From positions 26,464-90,463 of the forward strand of contig CAZUWA010000001.1 of assembly GCA_964623895.1 (NCBI GenBank): a stretch of DNA of 64,000 nt, read 5' to 3'. This stretch comes from UBA11512 sp964623895. GTDB taxonomy: Bacteria > Bacillota > Clostridia > Oscillospirales > CAG-272. The notes beneath the pieces were generated by a model. It ran no database searches. It had not been told where the DNA came from and worked only from the letters and a program-made list of their open reading frames with translations. This document shows, piece by piece, positions 1-9,779 of the stretch (within the stretch, counting starts at the first letter, position 1; each line of letters opens with the position of its first letter). The position numbers were made by a program, and so were the translations under genes.

Positions 1-1
1 A

Positions 2-463
2 AGAGCGATCGAAAAGAGTTATCTTGCCCTGATTGAAGGTACGCTGAAAGAAAAAGAAGGCAGGATCGAGCGGAATATCTTGCGTGTATCGGAGAGTATT
101 ATGCTTCGCCGTACAGACGATACCGAGGGGGAATATGCGCTGACGTTGTATCGCGTGCTTGAACAAAAAAACAACTACACATTGGTAGAAGCCTTTCCGA
201 AGACCGGCAGAACGCATCAACTGCGTGTCCATTTTTCTTCCGTCGGACATCCCATTGTCGGGGATACCATGTACGGAACAGCTTCTCCGATGATCAAGCG
301 GCAGGCACTGCATGCACATACTCTCACCTTCACACATCCGATATTGGGGAACAAAATGACTATTATCGCTCCCCTTCCGACCGATATTTGCAGTATACTC
401 AAGGAGAATGAATTTGAAAACCCACCTCTCACAAAAAGCGGCACAGACACGGCTGTGGATTAA
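2..463 (+). CDS. RluA-family pseudouridine synthase, C-terminal part (5' end outside window)
   Basis: The reading frame is open from base 2, so the gene starts upstream of the window. The encoded part carries the GRTHQLRVHF motif and the following HPIVGD segment, which are typical of the C-terminal half of RluA/RluD-type rRNA or tRNA pseudouridine synthases. These enzymes isomerise specific uridines in structured RNA. The catalytic aspartate motif lies in the missing N-terminal part. The target RNA cannot be told from this fragment. The 3' end overlaps the start of the next gene by about 50 bases, so the two are probably co-transcribed. Confidence 0.88.
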   Translation, partial: RAIEKSYLALIEGTLKEKEGRIERNILRVSESIMLRRTDDTEGEYALTLYRVLEQKNNYTLVEAFPKTGRTHQLRVHFSSVGHPIVGDTMYGTASPMIKRQALHAHTLTFTHPILGNKMTIIAPLPTDICSILKENEFENPPLTKSGTDTAVD

Positions 464-1571
464 AGAAAATATATCCCCGGCGGCGATTATTTTGTTGCCG
501 ATTGCGCTTGTTTCGGGCGTGATCCATTTGATCAGCATTTTTTCTGAAAGTTTTGCTGATTTCTTCAATTTCACCATTGCCGGCGTTTATCGCTTAATAA
601 CAGCCAAACTAACGGGTATTTATCCGGGTTCTATAGGGGAAATGATCACCATTTTAGCCCCGGTGTTTGCCATTATATTAGTGATATTTGTTTTTTATCA
701 CGCACAGAAGGAGCATTACAGACTGCTTTACAGGACACTTTCCGGTGTTTTTGCCGTGCTTCTCTTCCTGTATTCATCCTTTGTTTTTACGCTCGGTACA
801 GGTTATCATACCACAGAATTGGATGAACGACTGGGACTTACACGTACGGAACTTTCCGCTGCACAGCTAAAAGAAGTGTCACTATGGTTGGCAGAGAAGG
901 TCAATGAATATATCGAAGATGTCGATTACATCGACGAGTCGTTCTCGGTGATGCCGTACAGTTTCAAGGAAATGAATGAAAAACTGTGCGTTGCCTACAA
1001 AAAGGCGGCTGAAAAATACGATTTCATCATGGGGTATTCCTCTGTCGTCAAGCCGGTCATGTCAAGCAAGTTTTTAAGCAAAGCGGGTATGCTTGGAATG
1101 TATAATTATTATACAGGTGAGACGAATGTCAATGTTGATTACTACGACTACAACCTCGTTTTCACCACTGCTCATGAGATGTCGCATCAAAGAGGAATTT
1201 CAAGAGAAGATGAAGCAAACTTTATGGCGTTCTTGGTTTGCCTTGAAAGCGATGATCCATATATCAACTATTGCGGCTATCTCAGCATGTTTGAATATAT
1301 GCTCAATCCGCTTTACAGTTCGCTTGCAGCTATCGAAGATATCGCAAGTTACAGCCGAGTCCTTGCTGCCCTTGACGAACGTGCACGGAATGATATCGGG
1401 ATGTCGAACAAAAAAACAGAAGAGCAGCAAGGAACAGTATCAAATGTCTTCAACAAAGTCAATGATACCTACATCAAATTCAATGGCGACAAGGACGGCA
1501 CCAAAAGTTACGGTTTGGTGGCAGAACTGACAACGGCTGCTTATTACGCAAATTATTTTCAATCACAATAA
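414..1571 (+). CDS. DUF3810 family membrane protein with HExxH motif
   Basis: This 385-residue protein has about three N-terminal membrane segments (roughly residues 20-130) and a C-terminal soluble domain containing HEMSHQRG followed by EANFMAFL, a zinc-metallopeptidase-like HExxH with a downstream glutamate. That matches the DUF3810 family, whose substrate is unknown. An ATG at 408 is possible, but AAGGAG at 401-406 is only 1 base from it and 7 bases from the in-frame TTG at 414, so I prefer the TTG. The gene overlaps the pseudouridine synthase gene and ends 37 bases before glgB, so it may be in the same transcript as the glycogen genes. The link to glycogen metabolism is positional only. 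Confidence 0.8.
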   Translation: MKTHLSQKAAQTRLWIKENISPAAIILLPIALVSGVIHLISIFSESFADFFNFTIAGVYRLITAKLTGIYPGSIGEMITILAPVFAIILVIFVFYHAQKEHYRLLYRTLSGVFAVLLFLYSSFVFTLGTGYHTTELDERLGLTRTELSAAQLKEVSLWLAEKVNEYIEDVDYIDESFSVMPYSFKEMNEKLCVAYKKAAEKYDFIMGYSSVVKPVMSSKFLSKAGMLGMYNYYTGETNVNVDYYDYNLVFTTAHEMSHQRGISREDEANFMAFLVCLESDDPYINYCGYLSMFEYMLNPLYSSLAAIEDIASYSRVLAALDERARNDIGMSNKKTEEQQGTVSNVFNKVNDTYIKFNGDKDGTKSYGLVAELTTAAYYANYFQSQ

Positions 1572-1608
1572 TAAACGCGGAAAAAACGCGAGTAAAGGAT
1601 GGTAAGAA

Positions 1609-3501
1609 ATGTCAAAAAAGACGGACTATGCCAAATATCTCTTCCACAGAGGAGAGAACTTTGCATCTTATGAGTTTATGGGGGCGCATCGTGGCAAAGG
1701 CGGGGAAGTGACCTTTAGGGTTTGGGCACCGCATGCATACCGTGTATCGATCGTTTCCGAAACGGTGGGATGGGATGATGGTGTTCAGATGAAAAAACTA
1801 TCTTCGGAAGGCATTTTTGAACTGACTTTAGAAAAAGAACAAGCGCCCGAATGGATGCGGTATAAATATCGTATAGAGTCGGCGGCGGGTGTACATTTGA
1901 AGGCTGATCCGTACGCTTTCCACAGTGAAACGCTTGAAAAAAATGCTTCTGTCCTTTTTACCTCTCGGTACAAAATGAAGGACGACAAATGGATGGCAGA
2001 GCGGAAAAGGAAGGCGGAAAGTAAGTCTTTCTACCCTTATCCGCTAAATATCTATGAGGTGCATTTGGCATCCTTTTTGACCAAAGACGGTGCATCCAAT
2101 ACTGATGGTGAACACTATTTAAACTATAGAGAGATCGCGAAAAAACTATGCGCCTATGTCAAAAAAATGGGCTACACGCACATTGAACTTCTGCCGATCA
2201 CCGAATACCCGTATGATGGCTCGTGGGGCTATCAGGTTACCGGGTATTATGCGCCCACTTCGAGGTTCGGGACGCCTGACGATTTCAAATTTTTTGTCGA
2301 TCATTTTCATCAAAATGGTATCGGCGTGATTCTTGACTGGGTTCCGGCACATTTTCCGAAGGATGAGCACGGTCTCTTTGAATTTGACGGCGGACCATTA
2401 TACGAATACGATCAGCCTGCCCGCATGGAACAACCTTCTTGGGGTACCAGATGTTTTGATGTTGCAAGGAATGAAGTGCGTTGCTTTTTGATCTCTTCCG
2501 CCATGTATTGGTTGAGAGAGTTTCACATTGACGGTTTGCGGATCGACGCCGTTGCCGCGATGCTCTATCTTGATTATGACCGCAAGCCCGGCGAATGGAC
2601 CCCGAACATCTACGGCGGTAATATCAACTTGGAATCGGTAGAGTTTTTCAAGAGACTGAATAATACGGTGCACGGGGAATATCCCGATGTGCTGACGATT
2701 GCGGAAGAATCCACTGCTTTCCTGAACGTTACAGGTTCTGTCAATGATGACGGACTCGGTTTTTCGATGAAGTGGAATATGGGTTGGGCAAATGACCTAT
2801 TCCGCTATGTTGCCTGCGATCCGCTTTGGCGTAAGGAACAGCATTCAGCGTTAAATTTTCCGATTATGTATGCCTATTCTGAAAAGTATGTACTGCCGGT
2901 TTCACACGATGAAGTTGTGCATGGCAAAAAGTCATTGATCGATAAGATGTTCGGCGATTATGAGATGAAGTTTCAGGGCATTCGAATCTTTCTTCTCTTC
3001 CAGATGACCTTCCCCGGCAAGAAATTGTTGTTTATGGGCTCGGAGTACGGGCAGTTCAGGGAATGGGATTTTGAAAATCAACTTGAATGGTTTATGTTAG
3101 ATTATCCCAAGCATCAAGAGTTGCAGGATTATACAAGAAAACTTAATAAATTTTACTTAAAACACCCAACGCTTTACGAAGAAGACTTTCGCCCTGAAGG
3201 TTTCAGGTGGATCTATCCCGATATGGCAAACGAAAATGTGGTGGCATATACCCGCTTTGACAGCGAGGGGAGAAAAAGCCATGTGTTGATCAATTTCTCA
3301 GGCAGAGAGCATGGAAAACTGATTTTGGAACTTCCGGAGGAAGGTACTTATAAGGTGATCTTCACTTCAGAACCAATACCTGCTGTCGGCAAAACATTGC
3401 TTGGCAGAAGATATAAAACAGCGGCAAAAGACAATAAAATATTTATCCGTTTGACGGTGCCGGCACTGACGGGTGTCATTATCGAAAAGACGGAAAATTA
3501 A
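1609..3501 (+). CDS. glgB: 1,4-alpha-glucan branching enzyme
   Basis: GlgB cuts alpha-1,4 glucan chains and re-attaches them in alpha-1,6 linkage, making glycogen branches in the cytoplasm. The 630-residue protein has the N-terminal CBM48-like domain (about 25-120), then a GH13 barrel with DWVPAHFP, the nucleophile region GLRIDAVAAM near residue 313, the acid AEES near 366 and the SHDE motif near 432. These are the GH13_9 branching-enzyme signatures. The length is normal for the short form without the extra N-terminal module. AAAGGATGG precedes the ATG. It is the first clearly glycogen-specific gene of the operon, 11 bases before glgC. Confidence 0.96.
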   Translation: MSKKTDYAKYLFHRGENFASYEFMGAHRGKGGEVTFRVWAPHAYRVSIVSETVGWDDGVQMKKLSSEGIFELTLEKEQAPEWMRYKYRIESAAGVHLKADPYAFHSETLEKNASVLFTSRYKMKDDKWMAERKRKAESKSFYPYPLNIYEVHLASFLTKDGASNTDGEHYLNYREIAKKLCAYVKKMGYTHIELLPITEYPYDGSWGYQVTGYYAPTSRFGTPDDFKFFVDHFHQNGIGVILDWVPAHFPKDEHGLFEFDGGPLYEYDQPARMEQPSWGTRCFDVARNEVRCFLISSAMYWLREFHIDGLRIDAVAAMLYLDYDRKPGEWTPNIYGGNINLESVEFFKRLNNTVHGEYPDVLTIAEESTAFLNVTGSVNDDGLGFSMKWNMGWANDLFRYVACDPLWRKEQHSALNFPIMYAYSEKYVLPVSHDEVVHGKKSLIDKMFGDYEMKFQGIRIFLLFQMTFPGKKLLFMGSEYGQFREWDFENQLEWFMLDYPKHQELQDYTRKLNKFYLKHPTLYEEDFRPEGFRWIYPDMANENVVAYTRFDSEGRKSHVLINFSGREHGKLILELPEEGTYKVIFTSEPIPAVGKTLLGRRYKTAAKDNKIFIRLTVPALTGVIIEKTEN

Positions 3502-3512
3502 GGAGGACGAAC

Positions 3513-4715
3513 ATGTTCAGCAAAAAAGAGTGTGTAGCAATGCTTTTGGCAGGTGGACAGGGTAGTAGACTTTATGCACTGACAGAAACCACCGCAAAAC
3601 CGGCAGTCCCATTTGGCGGAAAGTACAGGATCATCGACTTTCCCCTTTCAAACTGTGTCAATTCAGGCATAGATACTGTTGGTGTTCTGACACAGTATCA
3701 GCCACTTGCGCTCAACGAGTACATCGGTAACGGTCAACCATGGGACCTTGACCGTACCTCAGGCGGTGTAATGGTTCTGCCTCCCTATCAAGGCAAGGAC
3801 GGCGCAGACTGGTATAAGGGCACAGCCAACGCCATCTATCAGAATCTCAATTTTATCAACCGCTATGATCCCGATTATGTACTCATTCTTTCGGGTGATC
3901 ATATCTATAGTATGGACTATCATGCCATGCTTGATTATCACAAGTCCCATGAGGCAGACTGTACCATTGCCGTGATCGACGTTCCGCTATCAGAAGCTTC
4001 TCGGTTTGGTATCATGTATACCGATGAGAACGAGCGCATCACTGAATTTGCGGAAAAGCCCAAAAATCCGAAATCCACGAAAGCTTCGATGGGCATTTAC
4101 ATTTTTGGTAAGAAGATCCTTGAAAAATTTTTAAAGGAAGATGCAAAAAATCCTAATTCGGACAACGACTTCGGCAAAAATATCATTCCTGCCATGCTTG
4201 CTTCCGGTGCAAAGATGTATGCATACCGGTTCAAAGGTTATTGGAAGGATGTCGGAACGATTGATAGCCTTTGGGAAGCAAATATGGATTTGCTTGGCAA
4301 TGAACCGGTATTCAATATCAATGATAGAAATCACCGCATCTATTCAAGAAGTGAGGCACGTCAGCCGCAGTATATTGGTGAGAATGCAAGGGTCGAGAAT
4401 GCGCTTATCAGCGAAGGATGTGAAATTTACGGTGCGGTGATCAACAGTATTCTTTTCCAAGGAGTATATGTTGCTCCGGGCGCAGTCATCAAGGACAGTG
4501 TCGTATTCTCAGATTGTGCGATTGAAGAGGGCGCAAGGGTATCCTATGCGATGCTCGACCATGATGTCACTGTCAAAACGGGCGCAACCGTTGGCAGGGA
4601 ACGTGCAGACGGCGTGAAGATTGCAGTGCTCGGCGCAGGGTATACCGTTTGTGAAAAGACCGTAGTAGAAGAAGGCGCGATGATCTATCCGACCATCGGA
4701 ACGGATGAAGAATAA
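3513..4715 (+). CDS. glgC: glucose-1-phosphate adenylyltransferase, catalytic subunit
   Basis: GlgC makes ADP-glucose from glucose-1-phosphate and ATP, the committed step of bacterial glycogen synthesis. The 400-residue protein starts with the nucleotidyltransferase motif LAGGQGSRL (residues 12-20), followed by KPAVPFGGKYRIIDFPLSN and the SGDH metal/nucleotide segment. A left-handed beta-helix follows from about residue 290, with hexapeptide-like repeats. Length and motifs are normal for a catalytic GlgC. AGGAGG lies just before the ATG. The next gene encodes the GlgD-type partner, so the enzyme is probably a GlgC/GlgD hetero-oligomer, as known in Bacillus and clostridia. Confidence 0.96.
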   Translation: MFSKKECVAMLLAGGQGSRLYALTETTAKPAVPFGGKYRIIDFPLSNCVNSGIDTVGVLTQYQPLALNEYIGNGQPWDLDRTSGGVMVLPPYQGKDGADWYKGTANAIYQNLNFINRYDPDYVLILSGDHIYSMDYHAMLDYHKSHEADCTIAVIDVPLSEASRFGIMYTDENERITEFAEKPKNPKSTKASMGIYIFGKKILEKFLKEDAKNPNSDNDFGKNIIPAMLASGAKMYAYRFKGYWKDVGTIDSLWEANMDLLGNEPVFNINDRNHRIYSRSEARQPQYIGENARVENALISEGCEIYGAVINSILFQGVYVAPGAVIKDSVVFSDCAIEEGARVSYAMLDHDVTVKTGATVGRERADGVKIAVLGAGYTVCEKTVVEEGAMIYPTIGTDEE

Positions 4716-4733
4716 TTTAGGGAGGACATAACC

Positions 4734-5867
4734 ATGACAGAAGGTATTATTTTTGCGAATCTTCACGATGATGTGATTCCTGAACTTACGAGAATGCGCA
4801 CGATGGCATCCCTGCCATTTGGTTGCAGATACAGACTGATCGATTTCCCTCTTTCCACTATGGTGAATTGCGGCATTCAGAATGTTTACATTATGACACA
4901 GAAAAACTATCAGTCGTTGACCGATCATCTCGGTTCCGGCAAGGACTGGGATCTTGCCAGAAGAACGGGAGGATTGAAGATTATGTCTCCTTATATCACC
5001 GCATATAACGGTGGTAGCGGAGTGGCTCGTCTTAATTCCAGACTGGAGGCGCTCAAGTCTATCTCCGGGGCGGTCTTTGGAATGACTTCCGAATATGTTG
5101 TGTTGGCGGATTGTGACGGCATTTGTAATATCAACCTCAGCGATATGATCGCACAGCATGAAAAGACCGGCGCAGACATCACCATAGCGGTCAAGAGTAT
5201 GAATGTTACCCCTGAGCGTGCGGAGCGTTCGGTGTTGATCAAGTCGGATGAAGAAGGCAAGATCACCGAAGCGTTGGTTCGTCCTTCAAGGATCGCCGGC
5301 AATTATGATGTGAACATTAATATTTGGGTGGTATCGAGAAGATATTTGCAGTCGATGGTGCATGAAGGAATGGCTAAAAATCTTACAAGCATGACCAGAG
5401 ACATTTTGCAAAAGAATATCGGCTTTGCCAACTACCGTATATACCGGTATGACGGATATTACGCAAGCTTTACTTCTCTGCAGGATTATTATGCCACTTC
5501 GATGGGACTTATTGAAAGCACGGCGGATCGCGATTCTATTTTTAAGATCAAGAATCGTCCGATCATCACCAAAGTTCGTAATTCCACGCCGACTAAGTAT
5601 GCAGATGATGCAGTCGTGAAGAATTCGATGATTGCAGACGGTTGTGTGATCGAAGGAACAGTCGAAAATTCCATTTTGTTCCGTGGGGTGAAGATCGGCA
5701 AGCATACTGTTGTCAAGAATTCGGTCTTGTTTCAAAACACGTATACGGGAGAGCACGTATCGTTAAACTGTGTGATCACGGATAAGGATGTTGTCATACG
5801 TGATTTCAGAAATCTTTCCGGATATGAGACCATGCCTTTTTGCATCGGCAAAGGGAAGATGGTGTGA
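4734..5867 (+). CDS. glgD: GlgD-type ADP-glucose pyrophosphorylase regulatory subunit
   Basis: This 377-residue protein is a GlgC paralogue and aligns with it over its whole length (RLIDFPLS near residue 34, DWDLARRTGG, beta-helix C-terminus). The N-terminal GGxGxRL catalytic loop is replaced by NLHDDVIPELTRMRTMA, which is the hallmark of GlgD. GlgD pairs with GlgC and raises its activity rather than catalysing efficiently itself. The gene follows glgC by 18 bases with a GGAGG ribosome-binding site. Confidence 0.94.
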   Translation: MTEGIIFANLHDDVIPELTRMRTMASLPFGCRYRLIDFPLSTMVNCGIQNVYIMTQKNYQSLTDHLGSGKDWDLARRTGGLKIMSPYITAYNGGSGVARLNSRLEALKSISGAVFGMTSEYVVLADCDGICNINLSDMIAQHEKTGADITIAVKSMNVTPERAERSVLIKSDEEGKITEALVRPSRIAGNYDVNINIWVVSRRYLQSMVHEGMAKNLTSMTRDILQKNIGFANYRIYRYDGYYASFTSLQDYYATSMGLIESTADRDSIFKIKNRPIITKVRNSTPTKYADDAVVKNSMIADGCVIEGTVENSILFRGVKIGKHTVVKNSVLFQNTYTGEHVSLNCVITDKDVVIRDFRNLSGYETMPFCIGKGKMV

Positions 5868-5906
5868 GTAGGACGGCATAAAAGCATAGAAGGGGTGTAA
5901 ATAAAT

Positions 5907-7328
5907 ATGAAAAAAATATTGTTTGTGGCTTCTGAAGCAAATCCATTTGCAGGCACGGGAGGATTGGGCGATGTGATGGGATCTCTCCCGGAAGCGATCG
6001 CGGCAACGGACAAGGAAGCGGATGTCAGAGTGATCATTCCGCTTTATGGCATTGTGAAAGAGGAATATCGTCGACAGATGACCTTTCTTGAAAGCTTTGC
6101 CGTTCAACTTTCTTGGAGACGCCAGCACTGCGGAGTGTTTGAGTTAAAGAAAAATAGGGTAACTTATTATTTCATTGACAATGAATACTATTTTAAGCGT
6201 AGCAGCATATACGGAAACTATGATGACGGGGAACGCTATGCATTCTTTTGTAAAGCGGTCCTTGACAGCATGTGCAGATTTGGCTTTATTCCCGATATTT
6301 TGCATGCAAACGACTGGCAGGCTGCCCTTTCGGTGATCTACGCCAAGAAATTGTATCCTGCTTTTGCCGGCACGAAAGCGATCTATACCATTCACAATAT
6401 CGAATATCAGGGAATATGTGGTAAGGAGATCTTAGGAGATGTTTTTGATCTTCCGCCGTATCTTTGGGATCTTGTGTCTTACGACGGATGCATCAACCTC
6501 ACAAAAGGCGCAATGGTTTGTGCAGACAAGGTGACGACCGTTTCCGAAAAGTATTCTGAGGAGATCAAAGACCCCTATTTTGCCCATCGTTTGCAGAGTG
6601 CGGTCAATCTTTGTTCCTACAAACTTTCAGGCGTTGTGAACGGTATTGATTACACTGTCTTCGATCCCAAAAAGGATAAGGACATCCCCTCGAACTTTTC
6701 AAAGACCAATATGAAGAATAAAGCGATCTGCAAGAATGAACTGCAAAAGTTGTTTGGATTGCCTGAATCGCCCTCCACACCGATCGTTGCTATGGTATCA
6801 AGACTTGCATCTCACAAGGGCTTTGATCTCGTGCGATATGTGATGGAGGATCTGATGCAGAGAGATCTTCAATTCGTACTTCTTGGAACAGGCGAAGGAG
6901 AACTGGAAGTGTTTTTCGAAAATGTTGCCAAGAGATATCCGCATAAATGCAGTGTAATGCTTGCATATAATAAAGGGGTAGCCAAAATGATCTACGCCGG
7001 CGCGGATATTTTCCTCATGCCCTCAAAAAGTGAACCGTGTGGGTTGGCGCAGATGATGGCATGTCGATATGGTACCGTTCCGGTAGTGCATGCAGTCGGC
7101 GGACTTTATGATACCATTGAAGCGTTCAACCCGGAAACAAAAAAGGGTAATGGTATCAATTTTCAATCATACAATGCCGGCGATATGCTTGATGCCATCG
7201 ACAGAACACTTGCGCTTTACGGGGATGAGAAACTATGGAAAAAACTGACCTATAATGCAATGAGCAGTGATTTTTCTTGGAAGCACTCCGCAGAATGCTA
7301 TATCGCGCTGTATAACTCCATACAATAA
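5907..7328 (+). CDS. glgA: glycogen synthase (ADP-glucose, GT5)
   Basis: GlgA extends alpha-1,4 glucan chains using ADP-glucose. The 473-residue GT-B protein begins with FVASEANPFAGTGGLGDV (first 20 residues) and has the HANDWQ motif near residue 132, the IHNIEYQG motif, and the C-terminal PSKSEPCGLAQM donor-site motif near 371. The family motif KxGGLGDV here reads GTGGLGDV, so the usual ADP-glucose-contacting lysine is absent; I recall similar variants from clostridial GlgA proteins. The gene is in the glg operon between glgD and glgP. Confidence 0.95.
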   Translation: MKKILFVASEANPFAGTGGLGDVMGSLPEAIAATDKEADVRVIIPLYGIVKEEYRRQMTFLESFAVQLSWRRQHCGVFELKKNRVTYYFIDNEYYFKRSSIYGNYDDGERYAFFCKAVLDSMCRFGFIPDILHANDWQAALSVIYAKKLYPAFAGTKAIYTIHNIEYQGICGKEILGDVFDLPPYLWDLVSYDGCINLTKGAMVCADKVTTVSEKYSEEIKDPYFAHRLQSAVNLCSYKLSGVVNGIDYTVFDPKKDKDIPSNFSKTNMKNKAICKNELQKLFGLPESPSTPIVAMVSRLASHKGFDLVRYVMEDLMQRDLQFVLLGTGEGELEVFFENVAKRYPHKCSVMLAYNKGVAKMIYAGADIFLMPSKSEPCGLAQMMACRYGTVPVVHAVGGLYDTIEAFNPETKKGNGINFQSYNAGDMLDAIDRTLALYGDEKLWKKLTYNAMSSDFSWKHSAECYIALYNSIQ

Positions 7329-7358
7329 CACTTTTTTAAGGACGGATTTATAAAATAC

Positions 7359-9779
7359 ATGAGTACACAAACTGTAAAAGAATTGAAGACCGCTATTGCG
7401 GGCAAACTTGCCAGATACTATAATGTCACAATGGCAGAGGCTGGAAAGGAACAATATTTCGGCGCTCTGCAACTGGTCATCAGGGACATTCTTTCAGAAA
7501 AGAGAGCGGAATTCAAGGCAGACATCAAAGCACAAAAGTCGAAGCGTGTCTACTATCTTTGCATTGAATTTTTGATCGGCAGACAACTGAAGAACAATAT
7601 CATGAACCTTGGTATCGAAAAGGAGATCCGTTCCATCTTAGAGGAGCGTGGACTTGATTTCGACAATGTCTGCGAAATGGAAGCCGATCCGGGTCTTGGA
7701 AACGGGGGACTGGGCAGACTGGCAGCTTGCTTTTTAGACGCACTCACTACCGGGGACTACTCTGCAACGGGATGTTCCATTCTGTACGATTACGGTATGT
7801 TCAAGCAAAAGATCGTCGACGGAGAGCAGGTCGAACTGCCTGACATTTGGTTGCCGAGTTTTACGCCGTCATTGATCACCAGAAGCGATAAGGCGGTGAC
7901 CGTGCGTTTCGGCGGAAAAATTAGTGAAGATTGGAAAGACGGAAGATTGACGATCGTCCACACCGATTATGAGGAAGTGCAGGCGATCCCGTATGACATC
8001 CTGATCTCCGGTTACGACTGTAAAGCGGTCAACACCTTGAGATTGTATAAGGCAAGAGATACGAGAACTTTCAATATGAATCTTTTTTCGCAAGGGGAAT
8101 ATGTCAAGGCGATTCAAGAGTCTTCCAACGCGGAGATTATTTCCAAGGTCTTGTACCCGGCAGATAATCATACCGAAGGCAAACTGCTTCGCCTTACGCA
8201 ACAGTATTTCTTGGTTTCCGCATCTCTTCAGAATATCATTTCAGATCATCTGCGCAGATACGGCAGTATGGCGGAATTTTCTTCGAAGGTTGCTATCCAC
8301 ATCAATGATACTCATCCGGCATTGGTCATTCCGGAACTGATGCGTATTCTCCTCGACCAGTACAACTATTCTTGGGAAGATGCATGGGGGATCGTTACAG
8401 AGACGACCAGTTATACCAACCACACGGTATTACCGGAAGCACTGGAATGTTGGAATGAGGATCTCTTCAAACTGCGATTGCCAAGACTTCATACCATCAT
8501 TTGCGAGATCAACCGCCGCTTCTGCACAGAGCTTTGGAATGCATATCCGGGCGACTGGGATCGAATTTCGAGAATGTCTTTGATCTGTAACAATTCCGTA
8601 CGCATGGCAAATCTTTCTGTTGTCGGTTCGCACACTATCAATGGTGTATCGGCTCTTCATTCCGAAATTTTGAAAAAAACCATCTTCAAAGATTTTTACA
8701 AGCACACGCCGAAAAAATTCACTAATGTAACCAACGGTATTGCACACAGAAGATGGCTCTGCTACTCTAATCCGGGTTTGTCTGCGCTTCTTGATGAGAC
8801 GATCGGCACAGATTACCGAAAACACCCTGAGAAACTGTCTGAGTTCAGAAAGTATAAGAATGACGGCACAGTTTTAAAGCGACTTGAGAGCATTAAAAGA
8901 GAAAACAAACTCCGTTTTTCAGAGTATTGCAAAGAAAAGACCGGTGTCTTGCTTGATCCCGATTCGTTGTTTGATGTACAGATCAAGCGAATGCATGAAT
9001 ATAAGCGTCAACTCTTAAACTGCCTACGTATTGTATATCTTTACGATCTTCTTCTTGAAAATCCCGATCTTGAAATGCAGCCGCAGACCTTTATTTTCGG
9101 TGCAAAGGCGGCGCCCGGCTACAGAATGGCAAAGCAGATCATCAAATTGATTTGGAATTTGGCAAAGGACATCGAAAAGAATCCCAAGATTGCCTCCAAA
9201 CTGCGCGTGGTGTTCATGGAGGATTATAATGTTTCAATGGCAGAAGTTCTCATTCCTGCTGTTGAGATCAGCGAGCAGATTTCCCTTGCAGGTAAGGAAG
9301 CCAGCGGTACAGGTAATATGAAACAGATGATCAATGGTGCATTGACCGTCGGTACTTACGATGGCGCCAATGTCGAAATGGCGGCAACAGTTGGTATGGA
9401 CAATATTTATATCTTCGGTCTACGCAACAATGAGGTTGAAGATATTTGGAAAAGAGGCTACAGTGCTTCCGAATACTACAATGCAAGTCTGGCGATCCGT
9501 CGTACCATTCAGAGAATGAGTCAGGGCTTTAATGGGGTATCCTTCCAGGATATGGTCAGTTATTTATTGATGGCACCCGGGGTGGCAGATCCGTATATGT
9601 GTCTTGCAGACTTTGACGACTATTGCGCTATCCACAATGTTGCTTTGATGGATTACCAAAATCATACCAAATGGAACAGGATGTCTCTTGAAAACATTGC
9701 AGGCGCGGGCTTCTTCGCTGCTGACAGAAGTATCGAAGAGTACGCACAGAAGATTTGGGGATTATCCAAAGTAAAATAA
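7359..9779 (+). CDS. glgP: glycogen/starch/alpha-glucan phosphorylase
   Basis: GlgP releases glucose-1-phosphate from the non-reducing ends of glycogen with phosphate and pyridoxal phosphate. The 806-residue length is typical of GT35 enzymes. The PLP-lysine segment KEASGTGNMK lies near residue 655, followed by NGALTVGTYDGANVEM, and the N-terminal half has NGGLGRLAACFLDAL. Only 30 bases separate it from glgA, so synthesis and breakdown genes share a transcript, as in other Gram-positive glg operons. Confidence 0.96.
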   Translation: MSTQTVKELKTAIAGKLARYYNVTMAEAGKEQYFGALQLVIRDILSEKRAEFKADIKAQKSKRVYYLCIEFLIGRQLKNNIMNLGIEKEIRSILEERGLDFDNVCEMEADPGLGNGGLGRLAACFLDALTTGDYSATGCSILYDYGMFKQKIVDGEQVELPDIWLPSFTPSLITRSDKAVTVRFGGKISEDWKDGRLTIVHTDYEEVQAIPYDILISGYDCKAVNTLRLYKARDTRTFNMNLFSQGEYVKAIQESSNAEIISKVLYPADNHTEGKLLRLTQQYFLVSASLQNIISDHLRRYGSMAEFSSKVAIHINDTHPALVIPELMRILLDQYNYSWEDAWGIVTETTSYTNHTVLPEALECWNEDLFKLRLPRLHTIICEINRRFCTELWNAYPGDWDRISRMSLICNNSVRMANLSVVGSHTINGVSALHSEILKKTIFKDFYKHTPKKFTNVTNGIAHRRWLCYSNPGLSALLDETIGTDYRKHPEKLSEFRKYKNDGTVLKRLESIKRENKLRFSEYCKEKTGVLLDPDSLFDVQIKRMHEYKRQLLNCLRIVYLYDLLLENPDLEMQPQTFIFGAKAAPGYRMAKQIIKLIWNLAKDIEKNPKIASKLRVVFMEDYNVSMAEVLIPAVEISEQISLAGKEASGTGNMKQMINGALTVGTYDGANVEMAATVGMDNIYIFGLRNNEVEDIWKRGYSASEYYNASLAIRRTIQRMSQGFNGVSFQDMVSYLLMAPGVADPYMCLADFDDYCAIHNVALMDYQNHTKWNRMSLENIAGAGFFAADRSIEEYAQKIWGLSKVK

